This document shows, piece after piece, positions 50,999-59,141 of a stretch of DNA of 64,000 nt. Each line of letters opens with the position of its first letter. Positions within the stretch are counted from its first letter, which is position 1. The notes under the pieces are model-generated. The model was not told the DNA's origin and ran no database searches. It worked only from the letters and a program-made list of their open reading frames with translations. The DNA is from Paenibacillus cellulositrophicus (lineage in GTDB: Bacteria > Bacillota > Bacilli > Paenibacillales > Paenibacillaceae), in the NCBI RefSeq assembly GCF_009363095.1, contig NZ_CP045295.1, positions 4,266,001 to 4,330,000 of the forward strand. The letters run 5' to 3'. The position numbers were made by a program, and so were the translations under genes.

Positions 50999-51779
50999 CG
51001 ATGAATTCCTCCTTCACGGCAGGGGCATGATAGCTGTCCACCGGTGTGAAGGAAACGAGCTTTTTACGCACCATGTTGGGGTGCTCGCCGTTCTGAATCG
51101 CCAGAATGCCCTGCATCAGAAGTTCCATTTGCTGAATTTCATCGGCGCTGCGAGACTTAATTTTCGACGCAATGGGTAAAAAGATAATATTGGCGCTCGC
51201 CACGCCGTATAACGTAGCGGTAAATGCTACCGCGATCGACGGCCCGAGATCGGTCGGCTCGGACAAGCTGCCGAGGACATGGATCAGCCCCATAACGGTG
51301 CCGATAATACCCATGGTCGGGGCGTAGCCGCCTGCGGACTCGAATATTTTGGCGTAGTTTTCGTGCTTTTGCTCTACAGCGTCCATTTCGAGCTCCATGA
51401 TTTGTTTGATCTGGGATTCTTCCGTTCCGTCGACGACCAGCCGAATGCCTTCGCGAAGGAACGAGTTGTGATGGTCCATCGCCATTCTTTCAAGGGAGAG
51501 CACTCCATTGCGCCTGGCCGCTGTGGCCATGCCAACCAAGTCTTCGATCAGCTGGTTCGTATCCTCGGCCGGTTTGCTGAAGGCAAAGCGCAGCGCTTTG
51601 GGAATCGTCTTGAGCCGGTGAAGCGGGTAACTGACAACGACAGCGGCAATAGTTCCCCCGAATACGATCAGGGCGGCCGCTGCCTGCATTAATCCATTAA
51701 TCTGACCTCCTTCCCATAAAAAGCCACCTACCAGCGCGGCAAGTCCCGCCAGGATGCCCAGTATTGTTGTGATTTCCAT
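50982..51779 (-). CDS. motA: Flagellar motor stator protein MotA
   Basis: 265-residue stator subunit with four membrane helices, start ATG 51779 after CAGGAGTG (minus strand). Helices 1 and 2 are at the N-terminus (TILGILAGLAALVGGFLWEG, AAAALIVFGGTIAAVVVSYP), a charged cytoplasmic loop follows (LEMDAVEQKHENYAKIFESA), and helices 3 and 4 form the pore region (GGYAPTMGIIGTVMGLIHVL, GPSIAVAFTATLYGVASANI). A sigma-D promoter is found at 51915-51888 on the minus strand. In B. subtilis, motAB lies elsewhere, so the location opposite uvrB is a local arrangement. Confidence 0.93.
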   Translation of the reverse strand: MEITTILGILAGLAALVGGFLWEGGQINGLMQAAAALIVFGGTIAAVVVSYPLHRLKTIPKALRFAFSKPAEDTNQLIEDLVGMATAARRNGVLSLERMAMDHHNSFLREGIRLVVDGTEESQIKQIMELEMDAVEQKHENYAKIFESAGGYAPTMGIIGTVMGLIHVLGSLSEPTDLGPSIAVAFTATLYGVASANIIFLPIASKIKSRSADEIQQMELLMQGILAIQNGEHPNMVRKKLVSFTPVDSYHAPAVKEEFIDETAE

Positions 51780-51812
51780 GTTGTGCTATCACTCCTGTTC
51801 ATGAGTTAGGGT

Positions 51813-51841
51813 TTGCATACGGCACTTGATCAGAGTATAAT
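51813..51841 (+). promoter_or_regulatory. Sigma-A promoter of uvrB
   Basis: TTGCAT at 51813-51818, 17 bases, perfect TATAAT at 51836-51841. Start near 51848, about 105 bases before the uvrB ATG. Confidence 0.75.
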
Positions 51842-51846
51842 AGACG

Positions 51847-51860
51847 GGAACAAATATTCT
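51847..51860 (+). promoter_or_regulatory. Possible LexA/DinR (SOS) box
   Basis: GGAACAAATATTCT against the Bacillus consensus CGAACRNRYGTTYG: three positions differ, two of them at the ends. It lies on the predicted uvrB transcription start, the proper place for repression. B. subtilis uvrBA is SOS-controlled. Confidence 0.5.
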
Positions 51861-51887
51861 TATTTCAACAATGATTTCCTATAGCTT

Positions 51888-51915
51888 ATATCGGGAAATC
51901 TCGACATATAGTTTA
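51888..51915 (-). promoter_or_regulatory. Sigma-D promoter of motAB
   Basis: On the minus strand, TAAA (51915-51912), 16 bases, CCCGATAT (51895-51888), one base from consensus. It points left into motA. Its transcript would start near 51880 and run through the uvrB promoter. Confidence 0.8.
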
Positions 51916-51952
51916 GAATATCTATTTTAGATGATAAGGGTGATGTTGGGCA

Positions 51953-53944
51953 ATGAGCGATATTGTCGTCAGTACCAAGACGTTTGAGCTTGAGTCGGAA
52001 TACACACCGCAGGGCGACCAGCCGAAGGCCATTACCGAGCTGGTGGAAGGCCTGAAGCAGGGGAAGAAGCATCAGACGCTGCTCGGTGCGACCGGTACCG
52101 GCAAGACCTTTACCATTGCGCAGACCATCGCCAAGGTGCAGCGGCCGACGCTGGTCATCGCGCATAACAAGACGCTTGCCGCCCAGCTGGCGAGCGAATT
52201 CAAGGAGTTTTTTCCGAACAACTCCGTCGATTATTTTGTGAGTTACTATGATTACTATCAACCGGAAGCGTACATCCCTTCTTCGGATACGTATATTGAG
52301 AAAGATTCGAGCATCAACGAGGAGATCGATAAGCTGCGCCACTCCGCGACCAGCTCGCTGTTCGAGCGGCGGGACGTTATTATCGTGGCGAGCGTCTCGT
52401 GTATTTACGGCTTGGGTTCGCCGATGGAATACTCCAGCATGCTGCTGTCGCTGCGCGTAGGTATGGAGAAGCCGCGCAATCAGATTTTGTCGCGCCTGGT
52501 GGACATCCAATACCAGCGCAACGACATCAACTTCGTGCGCGGGACGTTCCGTGTTCGCGGCGACGTCATTGAGATTTTCCCGGCTTCCAAAGGGGAACAG
52601 GCGATCCGCGTGGAGCTGTTCGGGGACGAGATCGAACGGATTACGGAGATCGACGTCCTGACCGGTGAGCTGATCGGTGAACGCGATCATATCGCGATTT
52701 TCCCGGCGTCTCACTTCGTAACGAAGGAAGAGACGATGCGTGTGGCGCTGGTCAATATTGAGCGGGAGCTGGAAGAGCGGCTCGAGGAGCTTCGCTCCCA
52801 AGGCAAGCTGCTCGAGGCTCAGCGCCTGGAGCAGCGCACGCGCTACGACATCGAGATGATGAAGGAAGTCGGCTTCTGCTCGGGGATTGAGAACTATTCC
52901 GGACCGTTAACGTTCCGGGAACGGGGAGCAACCCCATATACGCTGCTGGACTATTTTCCGGATGATATGCTGATCGTCGTCGACGAGTCCCATGTGACGC
53001 TGCCGCAGATCCGCGCGATGTACAACGGGGACCGGGCGCGCAAGACGGTGCTGGTGGAACACGGATTTCGTCTGCCGTCGGCTCTGGACAACCGCCCGTT
53101 GACGTTCGAAGAGTTCGAGAGTAAAGTGAATCAAATTATCTACGTGTCAGCGACGCCGGGACCGTACGAGATCGAGCACTGCAATGAAATGGTTGAGCAG
53201 ATCATCCGTCCGACAGGTTTGTTGGATCCGGTAATCGAAGTCCGCCCGACCGAAGGGCAGATCGACGATCTGATCGGGGAGATCCGGGAGCGGATCGACC
53301 GCGACGAGCGGGTGCTCGTGACGACGCTGACCAAGAAGATGGCCGAGGATTTGACCGACTACCTGAAAGAGATTGGGATCAAGGTCCGGTACCTACACTC
53401 CGATATCAAGACGCTGGAGCGGATGGCGATTTTGCGTGACCTGCGTCTGGGTACGTTCCATGTGCTGATCGGGATCAACCTGCTGAGAGAGGGACTTGAC
53501 CTGCCTGAGGTATCTTTGGTTGCGATCCTGGATGCCGACAAGGAAGGCTTCCTCCGCTCGGAGCGGTCTCTCATTCAGACGATCGGCCGCGCGGCCCGGA
53601 ACTCTGAGGGCTTTGTTCTGATGTATGGCGACAAAATTACGGACTCGATGGACAAAGCGATCAAAGAAACCCAGCGCCGCCGCACCATGCAGATCGCCTA
53701 TAACGAGCAGCACGGAATCACGCCTCAGACGATCCGCAAGAAGGTGCGGGACGTTATCGAGGCGACGAAGGTGGCCGAGTCGAAGGCGGAGTATTTGACC
53801 GGCACCGGCGGCAAGATGTCGAAGAAGGAGCGCCAGTCGGTGATTCAGCGTCTGGAAGCGGAAATGAAGGATGCCGCGAAGAACCTGCAGTTCGAGCGCG
53901 CAGCCGAGCTGCGTGACGCCCTGCTGGAACTGAAGGCGGAATAA
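51953..53944 (+). CDS. uvrB: Excinuclease ABC subunit B
   Basis: DNA damage verification helicase of nucleotide excision repair. 663 residues, ATG 51953. Motifs: Walker A LLGATGTGKTFTIAQTIAKV, the DNA-wrapping beta-hairpin region with YYDYYQPEAYIPSSDTYIEK, DESH box as VVDESHVTLPQIRAMY, helicase motifs SATPGPYE and IGINLLREGLDLPEVSLVAI with QTIGRAARNSEG, and a C-terminal UVR domain (IQRLEAEMKDAAKNLQFERA). All intact. uvrA follows after 100 bases, with a weak hairpin terminator between. Confidence 0.98.
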   Translation: MSDIVVSTKTFELESEYTPQGDQPKAITELVEGLKQGKKHQTLLGATGTGKTFTIAQTIAKVQRPTLVIAHNKTLAAQLASEFKEFFPNNSVDYFVSYYDYYQPEAYIPSSDTYIEKDSSINEEIDKLRHSATSSLFERRDVIIVASVSCIYGLGSPMEYSSMLLSLRVGMEKPRNQILSRLVDIQYQRNDINFVRGTFRVRGDVIEIFPASKGEQAIRVELFGDEIERITEIDVLTGELIGERDHIAIFPASHFVTKEETMRVALVNIERELEERLEELRSQGKLLEAQRLEQRTRYDIEMMKEVGFCSGIENYSGPLTFRERGATPYTLLDYFPDDMLIVVDESHVTLPQIRAMYNGDRARKTVLVEHGFRLPSALDNRPLTFEEFESKVNQIIYVSATPGPYEIEHCNEMVEQIIRPTGLLDPVIEVRPTEGQIDDLIGEIRERIDRDERVLVTTLTKKMAEDLTDYLKEIGIKVRYLHSDIKTLERMAILRDLRLGTFHVLIGINLLREGLDLPEVSLVAILDADKEGFLRSERSLIQTIGRAARNSEGFVLMYGDKITDSMDKAIKETQRRRTMQIAYNEQHGITPQTIRKKVRDVIEATKVAESKAEYLTGTGGKMSKKERQSVIQRLEAEMKDAAKNLQFERAAELRDALLELKAE

Positions 53945-53963
53945 ACAAGAACATGGATAAGAT

Positions 53964-53998
53964 AAGGGAACGGCCGCTTGTACTGGTCGTTCTCTTTG
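53964..53998 (+). terminator. Weak terminator or attenuator between uvrB and uvrA
   Basis: AAGGGAACGGCC pairs with GGTCGTTCTCTT (two G-T pairs), loop of eight, followed by a short T-rich tail. It may lower uvrA relative to uvrB. Confidence 0.5.
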
Positions 53999-54044
53999 TG
54001 GATAAATCCCATAAATAGATCCTTTCAAAGGAGATGAGCGACCA

Positions 54045-56906
54045 TTGGCCAGCGAGAATATCATCATTAAGGGTGCAAGGGCCCACAATTTGAAAAATAT
54101 AGATATCACGATTCCCCGTGATAAATTCGTTGTTTTAACCGGACTGAGCGGTTCGGGCAAATCTTCCCTGGCGTTTGACACGATTTATGCGGAAGGGCAG
54201 CGCCGTTATGTGGAGTCGCTGTCCGCGTACGCGCGGCAGTTTTTGGGGCAGATGGAGAAGCCGGACGTCGACTCGATCGACGGGCTGTCTCCGGCCATAT
54301 CGATTGACCAGAAGACGACGAGCCGCAACCCGCGCTCTACCGTCGGAACGGTAACCGAGATTTACGATTACCTGCGGCTTCTGTTTGCCCGTGTGGGCCA
54401 TCCCCACTGTCCGGAGCACGGCATTGAAATCACGTCCCAGACCGTGGAACAGATGGTCGACCGGATTATGCAGTATCCGGAGAAGACGCGTCTGCAGCTG
54501 CTGGCACCGATGATTTCCGGCCGGAAGGGTGAGCACAAGTCATTGTTTACCGACGTGGCCAAGCAGGGCTTCGTGCGCGTACGGGTAGACGGCGAGCTTC
54601 GCGATCTTTCCGAAAATATCGAATTGGAGAAAAACAAGAAGCACTCGATCGAGGTCGTTGTCGACCGGATCGTCGTTAAGGAAGGTGTGGAGGCGCGCCT
54701 GGCGGACTCCATCGAGACGGCGCTGAAGCTGTCCGGAGGCCAGCTGCTGGTCGATATTATGGGCCAGGAAGAGCTGCGCTTCAGCTCCAATTTCGCCTGC
54801 CCGATCTGCGGATTCAGCATTGAGGAGCTGTCCCCGCGGATGTTCTCGTTTAACAGTCCGTTCGGGGCCTGTCCGGAATGCGATGGACTTGGCGTGAAGA
54901 TGATCGTCGACCCTGAGCTGTTGATTCCGGACCGGGAGAAATCGATCGATGACGGCGCTTTTCTGGCGTGGACAGGCAGTACGTCCAACTATTATCCGCA
55001 ATTTTTGAAATCGGTATGTGAGCATTACAACATTCCTCAGAATGTTCCGGTCAGCCAGCTGAAGGAAGAAGACATGAACAAGCTGCTGTACGGAACGGGT
55101 AATCAGAAGGTCCGCTTCCGTTACGAAAATGACTTCGGACAGCGGAAAGAAGCGTTTGTGGTATTTGAGGGCGTCATTCCCAACCTGGAGCGCCGCTACC
55201 GTGAAACGGCTTCCGAGGGCATCCGCGAATTTATCGAAAACTTCATGAGCGCGAAGCCGTGCGAAGTCTGCAAGGGTCACCGTTTGAAGAAAGAAGTGCT
55301 TGCCGTAACCGTTAACGACTACAACATGGCGCATGTGACGAGCCTGTCCATCGGCGAAGCGATGAAGCTGTTTGATCAGCTCGAGCTGTCCGAGAAGGAA
55401 CGCTCGATTGCGAACTTGATCTTGAAGGAAATTAACGCGCGCCTCGGATTCCTCGTGAATGTCGGGCTCGATTACCTGACGCTGAGCCGGGCCGCGGGCA
55501 CACTCTCCGGGGGAGAGGCCCAGCGGATCCGCCTGGCTACGCAGATTGGCTCCAGCCTGATGGGCGTGCTCTACATTCTCGATGAGCCGAGCATCGGTCT
55601 GCACCAGCGGGACAACGATCGGTTGATTTCTACGCTGGAGCATATGCGGGACATCGGCAATACGCTCATCGTCGTAGAGCATGACGAGGACACCATGATG
55701 GCCGCCGACTATATCATCGATATCGGTCCGGGTGCGGGTATTCACGGCGGCCGTGTCATCGCTCAAGGCACACCTGAGGAAATCATGAAGGATCCGAATT
55801 CCTTGACCGGCCAATACCTGAGCGGACGCAAGTTCATCCCGGTCAATACGGAACGCCGTAAGCCGGATAACCGCTGGCTGGAGATCCGCGGAGCGAAAGA
55901 GAACAACCTGAAGAACATCAATGCCAAAATTCCTGTGGGTGTCTTCACGGCAGTAACGGGGGTTTCCGGTTCGGGCAAATCGACGCTCGTGAATGAGATC
56001 CTGTACAAAACGCTTGCCAGGGAGCTCAACAAGGCGGTCAAGGTCAGACCCGGCCAGCACAAGGAAATTCGCGGGCTCGAGCATCTGGAGAAAGTCATCG
56101 ACATCGACCAGTCGCCGATCGGCCGCACGCCGCGTTCCAATCCGGCAACCTACACCGGTGTGTTTGATGATATCCGTGACATTTACGCACAGACGAACGA
56201 GGCCAAAATCCGCGGTTATAAAAAGGGACGCTTCAGCTTTAACGTGAAGGGCGGACGATGCGAAGCCTGCCGCGGGGACGGCATCATCAAGATCGAGATG
56301 CACTTCCTGCCGGACGTCTATGTGCCGTGTGAAGTCTGCAAAGGCAAACGCTATAACCGGGAAACGCTGGAGGTTAAGTACAAGGAGAAGAGTATTGCCG
56401 ACGTGCTTGAAATGACGGTGGAGGACGCGACGGAGTTTTTCAAAAACATTCCGAAAATCCACCGCAAGCTGCAGACGCTGCTCGACGTTGGCCTGGGATA
56501 TGTCACATTGGGACAACCGGCCACGACGCTGTCAGGCGGTGAGGCGCAGCGTGTGAAGCTGGCCTCCGAGCTGTACCGGCGCAGCACCGGCAAGACGCTC
56601 TACATTCTGGATGAGCCGACGACCGGTCTGCATGTCGACGATATCGACCGTTTGCTGACTGTGCTTCATCGCCTGGTTGATTCCGGGGAATCCGTGCTCG
56701 TCATTGAGCACAACCTGGACGTCATCAAGACGGCCGACCACATTATCGACCTGGGTCCTGAAGGCGGCAGCGGCGGCGGAACGATCATTGCCTCCGGTAC
56801 GCCGGAGCAAATCGTGAAGGTCGAGCAGTCGTACACAGGCAAGTACCTGAAGCCGATCCTGGAGCGCGACACGGCGCGCAGTGAAGCTTTGAAGGTGACG
56901 AGCTAA
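54045..56906 (+). CDS. uvrA: Excinuclease ABC subunit A
   Basis: Damage-sensing ATPase of nucleotide excision repair. 953 residues from TTG 54045, which follows AAAGGAGATGA (54028-54038). Two ABC modules: Walker A GLSGSGKSSLAFDTIYAEGQ and GVSGSGKSTLVNEIL, signatures LSGGEAQRIRLATQIGS and LSGGEAQRVKLASEL. Zinc modules: CPICG..CPECDG in the first half, CEACRGDGIIKIEMHF..CEVCKG in the second. UvrB-binding insertion is present. A strong terminator lies 80 bases further. Confidence 0.98.
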   Translation: MASENIIIKGARAHNLKNIDITIPRDKFVVLTGLSGSGKSSLAFDTIYAEGQRRYVESLSAYARQFLGQMEKPDVDSIDGLSPAISIDQKTTSRNPRSTVGTVTEIYDYLRLLFARVGHPHCPEHGIEITSQTVEQMVDRIMQYPEKTRLQLLAPMISGRKGEHKSLFTDVAKQGFVRVRVDGELRDLSENIELEKNKKHSIEVVVDRIVVKEGVEARLADSIETALKLSGGQLLVDIMGQEELRFSSNFACPICGFSIEELSPRMFSFNSPFGACPECDGLGVKMIVDPELLIPDREKSIDDGAFLAWTGSTSNYYPQFLKSVCEHYNIPQNVPVSQLKEEDMNKLLYGTGNQKVRFRYENDFGQRKEAFVVFEGVIPNLERRYRETASEGIREFIENFMSAKPCEVCKGHRLKKEVLAVTVNDYNMAHVTSLSIGEAMKLFDQLELSEKERSIANLILKEINARLGFLVNVGLDYLTLSRAAGTLSGGEAQRIRLATQIGSSLMGVLYILDEPSIGLHQRDNDRLISTLEHMRDIGNTLIVVEHDEDTMMAADYIIDIGPGAGIHGGRVIAQGTPEEIMKDPNSLTGQYLSGRKFIPVNTERRKPDNRWLEIRGAKENNLKNINAKIPVGVFTAVTGVSGSGKSTLVNEILYKTLARELNKAVKVRPGQHKEIRGLEHLEKVIDIDQSPIGRTPRSNPATYTGVFDDIRDIYAQTNEAKIRGYKKGRFSFNVKGGRCEACRGDGIIKIEMHFLPDVYVPCEVCKGKRYNRETLEVKYKEKSIADVLEMTVEDATEFFKNIPKIHRKLQTLLDVGLGYVTLGQPATTLSGGEAQRVKLASELYRRSTGKTLYILDEPTTGLHVDDIDRLLTVLHRLVDSGESVLVIEHNLDVIKTADHIIDLGPEGGSGGGTIIASGTPEQIVKVEQSYTGKYLKPILERDTARSEALKVTS

Positions 56907-56984
56907 TAGTGACCAGCTTGTACCAATGCCGTAACCAGAGTCAAGCGTGGAACGATTACGCTAAATAAGGATATAGGATCAGTT

Positions 56985-57032
56985 CATGTCTCCATTCCGC
57001 CGCGAGGCGGGGAGGCATGATTTTTTTTGTAA
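56985..57032 (+). terminator. Terminator after uvrA
   Basis: CATG-t-CTCC-att-CCGCC-gcga-GGCGG-g-GAG-g-CATG followed by a run of eight T. The stem is long, with small bulges. Confidence 0.88.
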
Positions 57033-57090
57033 TGAAGAAGGTATATGTTCTGGAGATTCTGTGTAAGTTGAACTAAAGAATACGATGTAA

Positions 57091-57221
57091 GCAAGGGAGT
57101 AAAATGATTCCGAAGAAGCGAAGCGGTCACATTTGGCTTTCGGATTTCTACCCTACGTGGGTTCCATAAAATCAAGAAATCCGAAAACAAGAGGGATCGT
57201 AGGGACATTTTACGTACTTGC
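57091..57221. repeat. Nested inverted-repeat element, possibly a dispersed repeat
   Basis: Outer arms GCAAG (57091-57095) and CTTGC (57217-57221); next GTAAAATG (57099-57106) with CATTTTAC (57206-57213); inner TTCGGATTTCT (57139-57149) with AGAAATCCGAA (57175-57185), 11 of 11 pairs. The arms nest, so it can fold as one long hairpin of about 130 bases. A frame on the minus strand (57340-56984) is open across it, but it runs through the terminator and looks non-coding. From 57222 to 57540 there is a second small hairpin (GGTAATT/AATTACC with GAGGC/GCCTC, 57384-57417) and no gene. Confidence 0.6.
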
Positions 57222-57540
57222 CCCATCATCCAATTCAATTTATACCGTAAGAAATTTCCGCCTTTCCGATATCCATAGTCACAGAGTTGGATGAACGGCA
57301 CTTCCGGAAATAAGCGCCATTTTTCATAAATTGAAGCCAACCGGGGTAATAATATTAAGGATTAGGATTCTACACATGCACATGGTAATTGATCCGAGGC
57401 GACAAGCCTCAATTACCAGAAAAAGGCGATTTTATGACAATTTCAATTTTTTACATCCGAAGTCTTGCATCTCATCGCCCAGAACGATAACATGTAGAGA
57501 GATATGTAAATTGAGCGAAGCCACAAGAGGAGGTCCAACC

Positions 57541-57750
57541 ATGTTGCTTGCAGAAGCTGCTGCATCGGCTGCATCCAAATTCAATACCTTTGACGTATTC
57601 ATGATCCTGTTTACGGTTTTGATCCTGATCGGGATTATCCGTCTGGTGAAGCAACCGGTTAAGAACAAATTTGCAATCGGATTCAGCGTGATTTGCTTGC
57701 TGGTCTTTTTAGCGTCCGACTTTGCTATGATCCAGAACTGGATGAGCTAA
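57541..57750 (+). CDS. DUF2759 family small membrane protein
   Basis: 69 residues, start ATG 57541 behind AGAGGAGGT (57526-57534). Two membrane helices: FDVFMILFTVLILIGIIRLV and FAIGFSVICLLVFLASDFAM, joined by a short basic loop KQPVKNK. The frame is open further upstream but the ribosome binding site fixes this start. Bacillales carry such proteins after unrelated genes; function unknown. A terminator follows at 57784-57825. Confidence 0.82.
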   Translation: MLLAEAAASAASKFNTFDVFMILFTVLILIGIIRLVKQPVKNKFAIGFSVICLLVFLASDFAMIQNWMS

Positions 57751-57783
57751 ACAGATACAACTCCAACGAAATTGCGACGAATG

Positions 57784-57825
57784 AAGACACCTTTCGCTAA
57801 CCGGCGGACAAGGGGTCTTTTTTTG
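57784..57825 (+). terminator. Terminator after the DUF2759 gene
   Basis: AAGACACCTT with AAGGGGTCTT (one mismatch), loop of 16, then seven T. Confidence 0.75.
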
Positions 57826-57986
57826 TTTAAGCTCTTGGGATCTTGCTGTGGAAATTTCCTATTAAATATAGGGCTTCCAGCAATTGTACACGCCCGGTTT
57901 GTGTGATACATTGAGGCTATGATTCAGGTGAAAGGATAGACTCCGGGGATCTGCAGATCAAGATAAAGATAAGGTCAGGTGAGGGA

Positions 57987-59141
57987 ATGAAACCGACGGG
58001 GAAAAAGTGGGTCATTACGCTGCTCAGCACGATCGTGCTCGTCAGTGGAAGCGCGGCGGCCGAGGCACAGAGCACAGGCAAAACGGCCACAGCGGCATCC
58101 AAGGCGGGACAAGCTGCGCAGAAGGTAAAAACAGCAGCATCAGGCGCATCTACAGCAAAGAAGGTCAACGTCCAGGTGGCAGCGGATCCGGTCCCGCAAA
58201 TCGTCAAAGACATATCGCCTTCGGTTGTAGGGATTATCGGCCGCTCGACGGATACGACGCTGACGGGAGGCGCGACCAACCGCTACAATTTGGCGCACGG
58301 TACAGGAGTCATCGTGAAGTCCAGCGGTTGGATCGTTACCAACGCGCACGTGGTGAACGGACTGGAAGGTACGCTGGTCGTCACGTCCGACGGCAAATCG
58401 TATAGCATTGTGGATTCATACATAGACGAAACAAGTGATATTGCCTTGATCAAAATCAATGCCAAATCTTTAGTGCCAGCAGTCTTTGCCAAGTCCGCAC
58501 AAACTGCGCAGGTAGGAGAGAAGGTCATTGCGATCGGTACGCCGATCTCTTTTTCCCTTCGTAATTCGGCGACGGTGGGCGTTGTCAGCGGTCTGAACCG
58601 GGGCGTGAACGCTTTTTACCGGCTGATCCAAAGCGATACGGCAATTAACCCGGGCAACAGCGGGGGGCCGCTCGTTAATATGCGGGGCGAAGTTATTGGG
58701 ATCAACAGCCTGAAGTTCGCAGCCGTCGGCGTGGAAAATATGGGCTTTTCCATCCCTTCAGATACGGTGCAGTACGTGATGGGACAACTGTTCAAGTATG
58801 GGGAAGTGAAGCGCCCAAGCCTCGGATTCAACATGGAAGAGAGCTGGTCTGCCATTGTCGGACTGCCAACGGACGATCCGTTAACCGTAACGAAGGTCTT
58901 TTCGGATCAGGCCAAAAAAGCCGGCATTCAGGAAGACGACGTACTCTACAGCATTAACGGCAAGCGGGTGACCTCGGTCGTGGACATCAACGAAATGTTT
59001 AAGTCCTTTTTACCGGGGCAAACGGTTAAGCTGCTTATGCAGAGCGGCGGGGATATCGTGGAGCGGAAGCTGGTTCTGTCGCAGGCGGGCGCCGATGGTG
59101 ACGCCTACAATGACGAGAGCGGACCGGGAGAGGAATTTTAA
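57987..59141 (+). CDS. HtrA/DegP-type serine protease (S1C) with PDZ domain
   Basis: Secreted quality-control or processing protease. 384 residues from ATG 57987 after AGGTGAGGGA. A signal peptide (WVITLLSTIVLVSGSAAAEA), a linker rich in Ala, Lys and Thr (~28-65), then the trypsin fold with the triad His121 (TNAHVVNG), Asp151 (SDIALIK) and Ser225 (GNSGGPLV), and one PDZ domain at ~290-365 (VTKVFSDQAKKAGIQEDDVL). All catalytic residues are present. The next gene starts on the last base of its stop codon, so the two are translated as a pair. Confidence 0.93.
   Translation: MKPTGKKWVITLLSTIVLVSGSAAAEAQSTGKTATAASKAGQAAQKVKTAASGASTAKKVNVQVAADPVPQIVKDISPSVVGIIGRSTDTTLTGGATNRYNLAHGTGVIVKSSGWIVTNAHVVNGLEGTLVVTSDGKSYSIVDSYIDETSDIALIKINAKSLVPAVFAKSAQTAQVGEKVIAIGTPISFSLRNSATVGVVSGLNRGVNAFYRLIQSDTAINPGNSGGPLVNMRGEVIGINSLKFAAVGVENMGFSIPSDTVQYVMGQLFKYGEVKRPSLGFNMEESWSAIVGLPTDDPLTVTKVFSDQAKKAGIQEDDVLYSINGKRVTSVVDINEMFKSFLPGQTVKLLMQSGGDIVERKLVLSQAGADGDAYNDESGPGEEF

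Noticed and set aside
54540..56516. 658-residue minus-strand frame opposite uvrA
   Set aside because: Same reason: shadow of uvrA.
56984..57340. 118-residue minus-strand protein
   Set aside because: It starts and ends in inverted repeats, includes the uvrA terminator, and has no ribosome binding site I can see. Treated as part of a repeat element.
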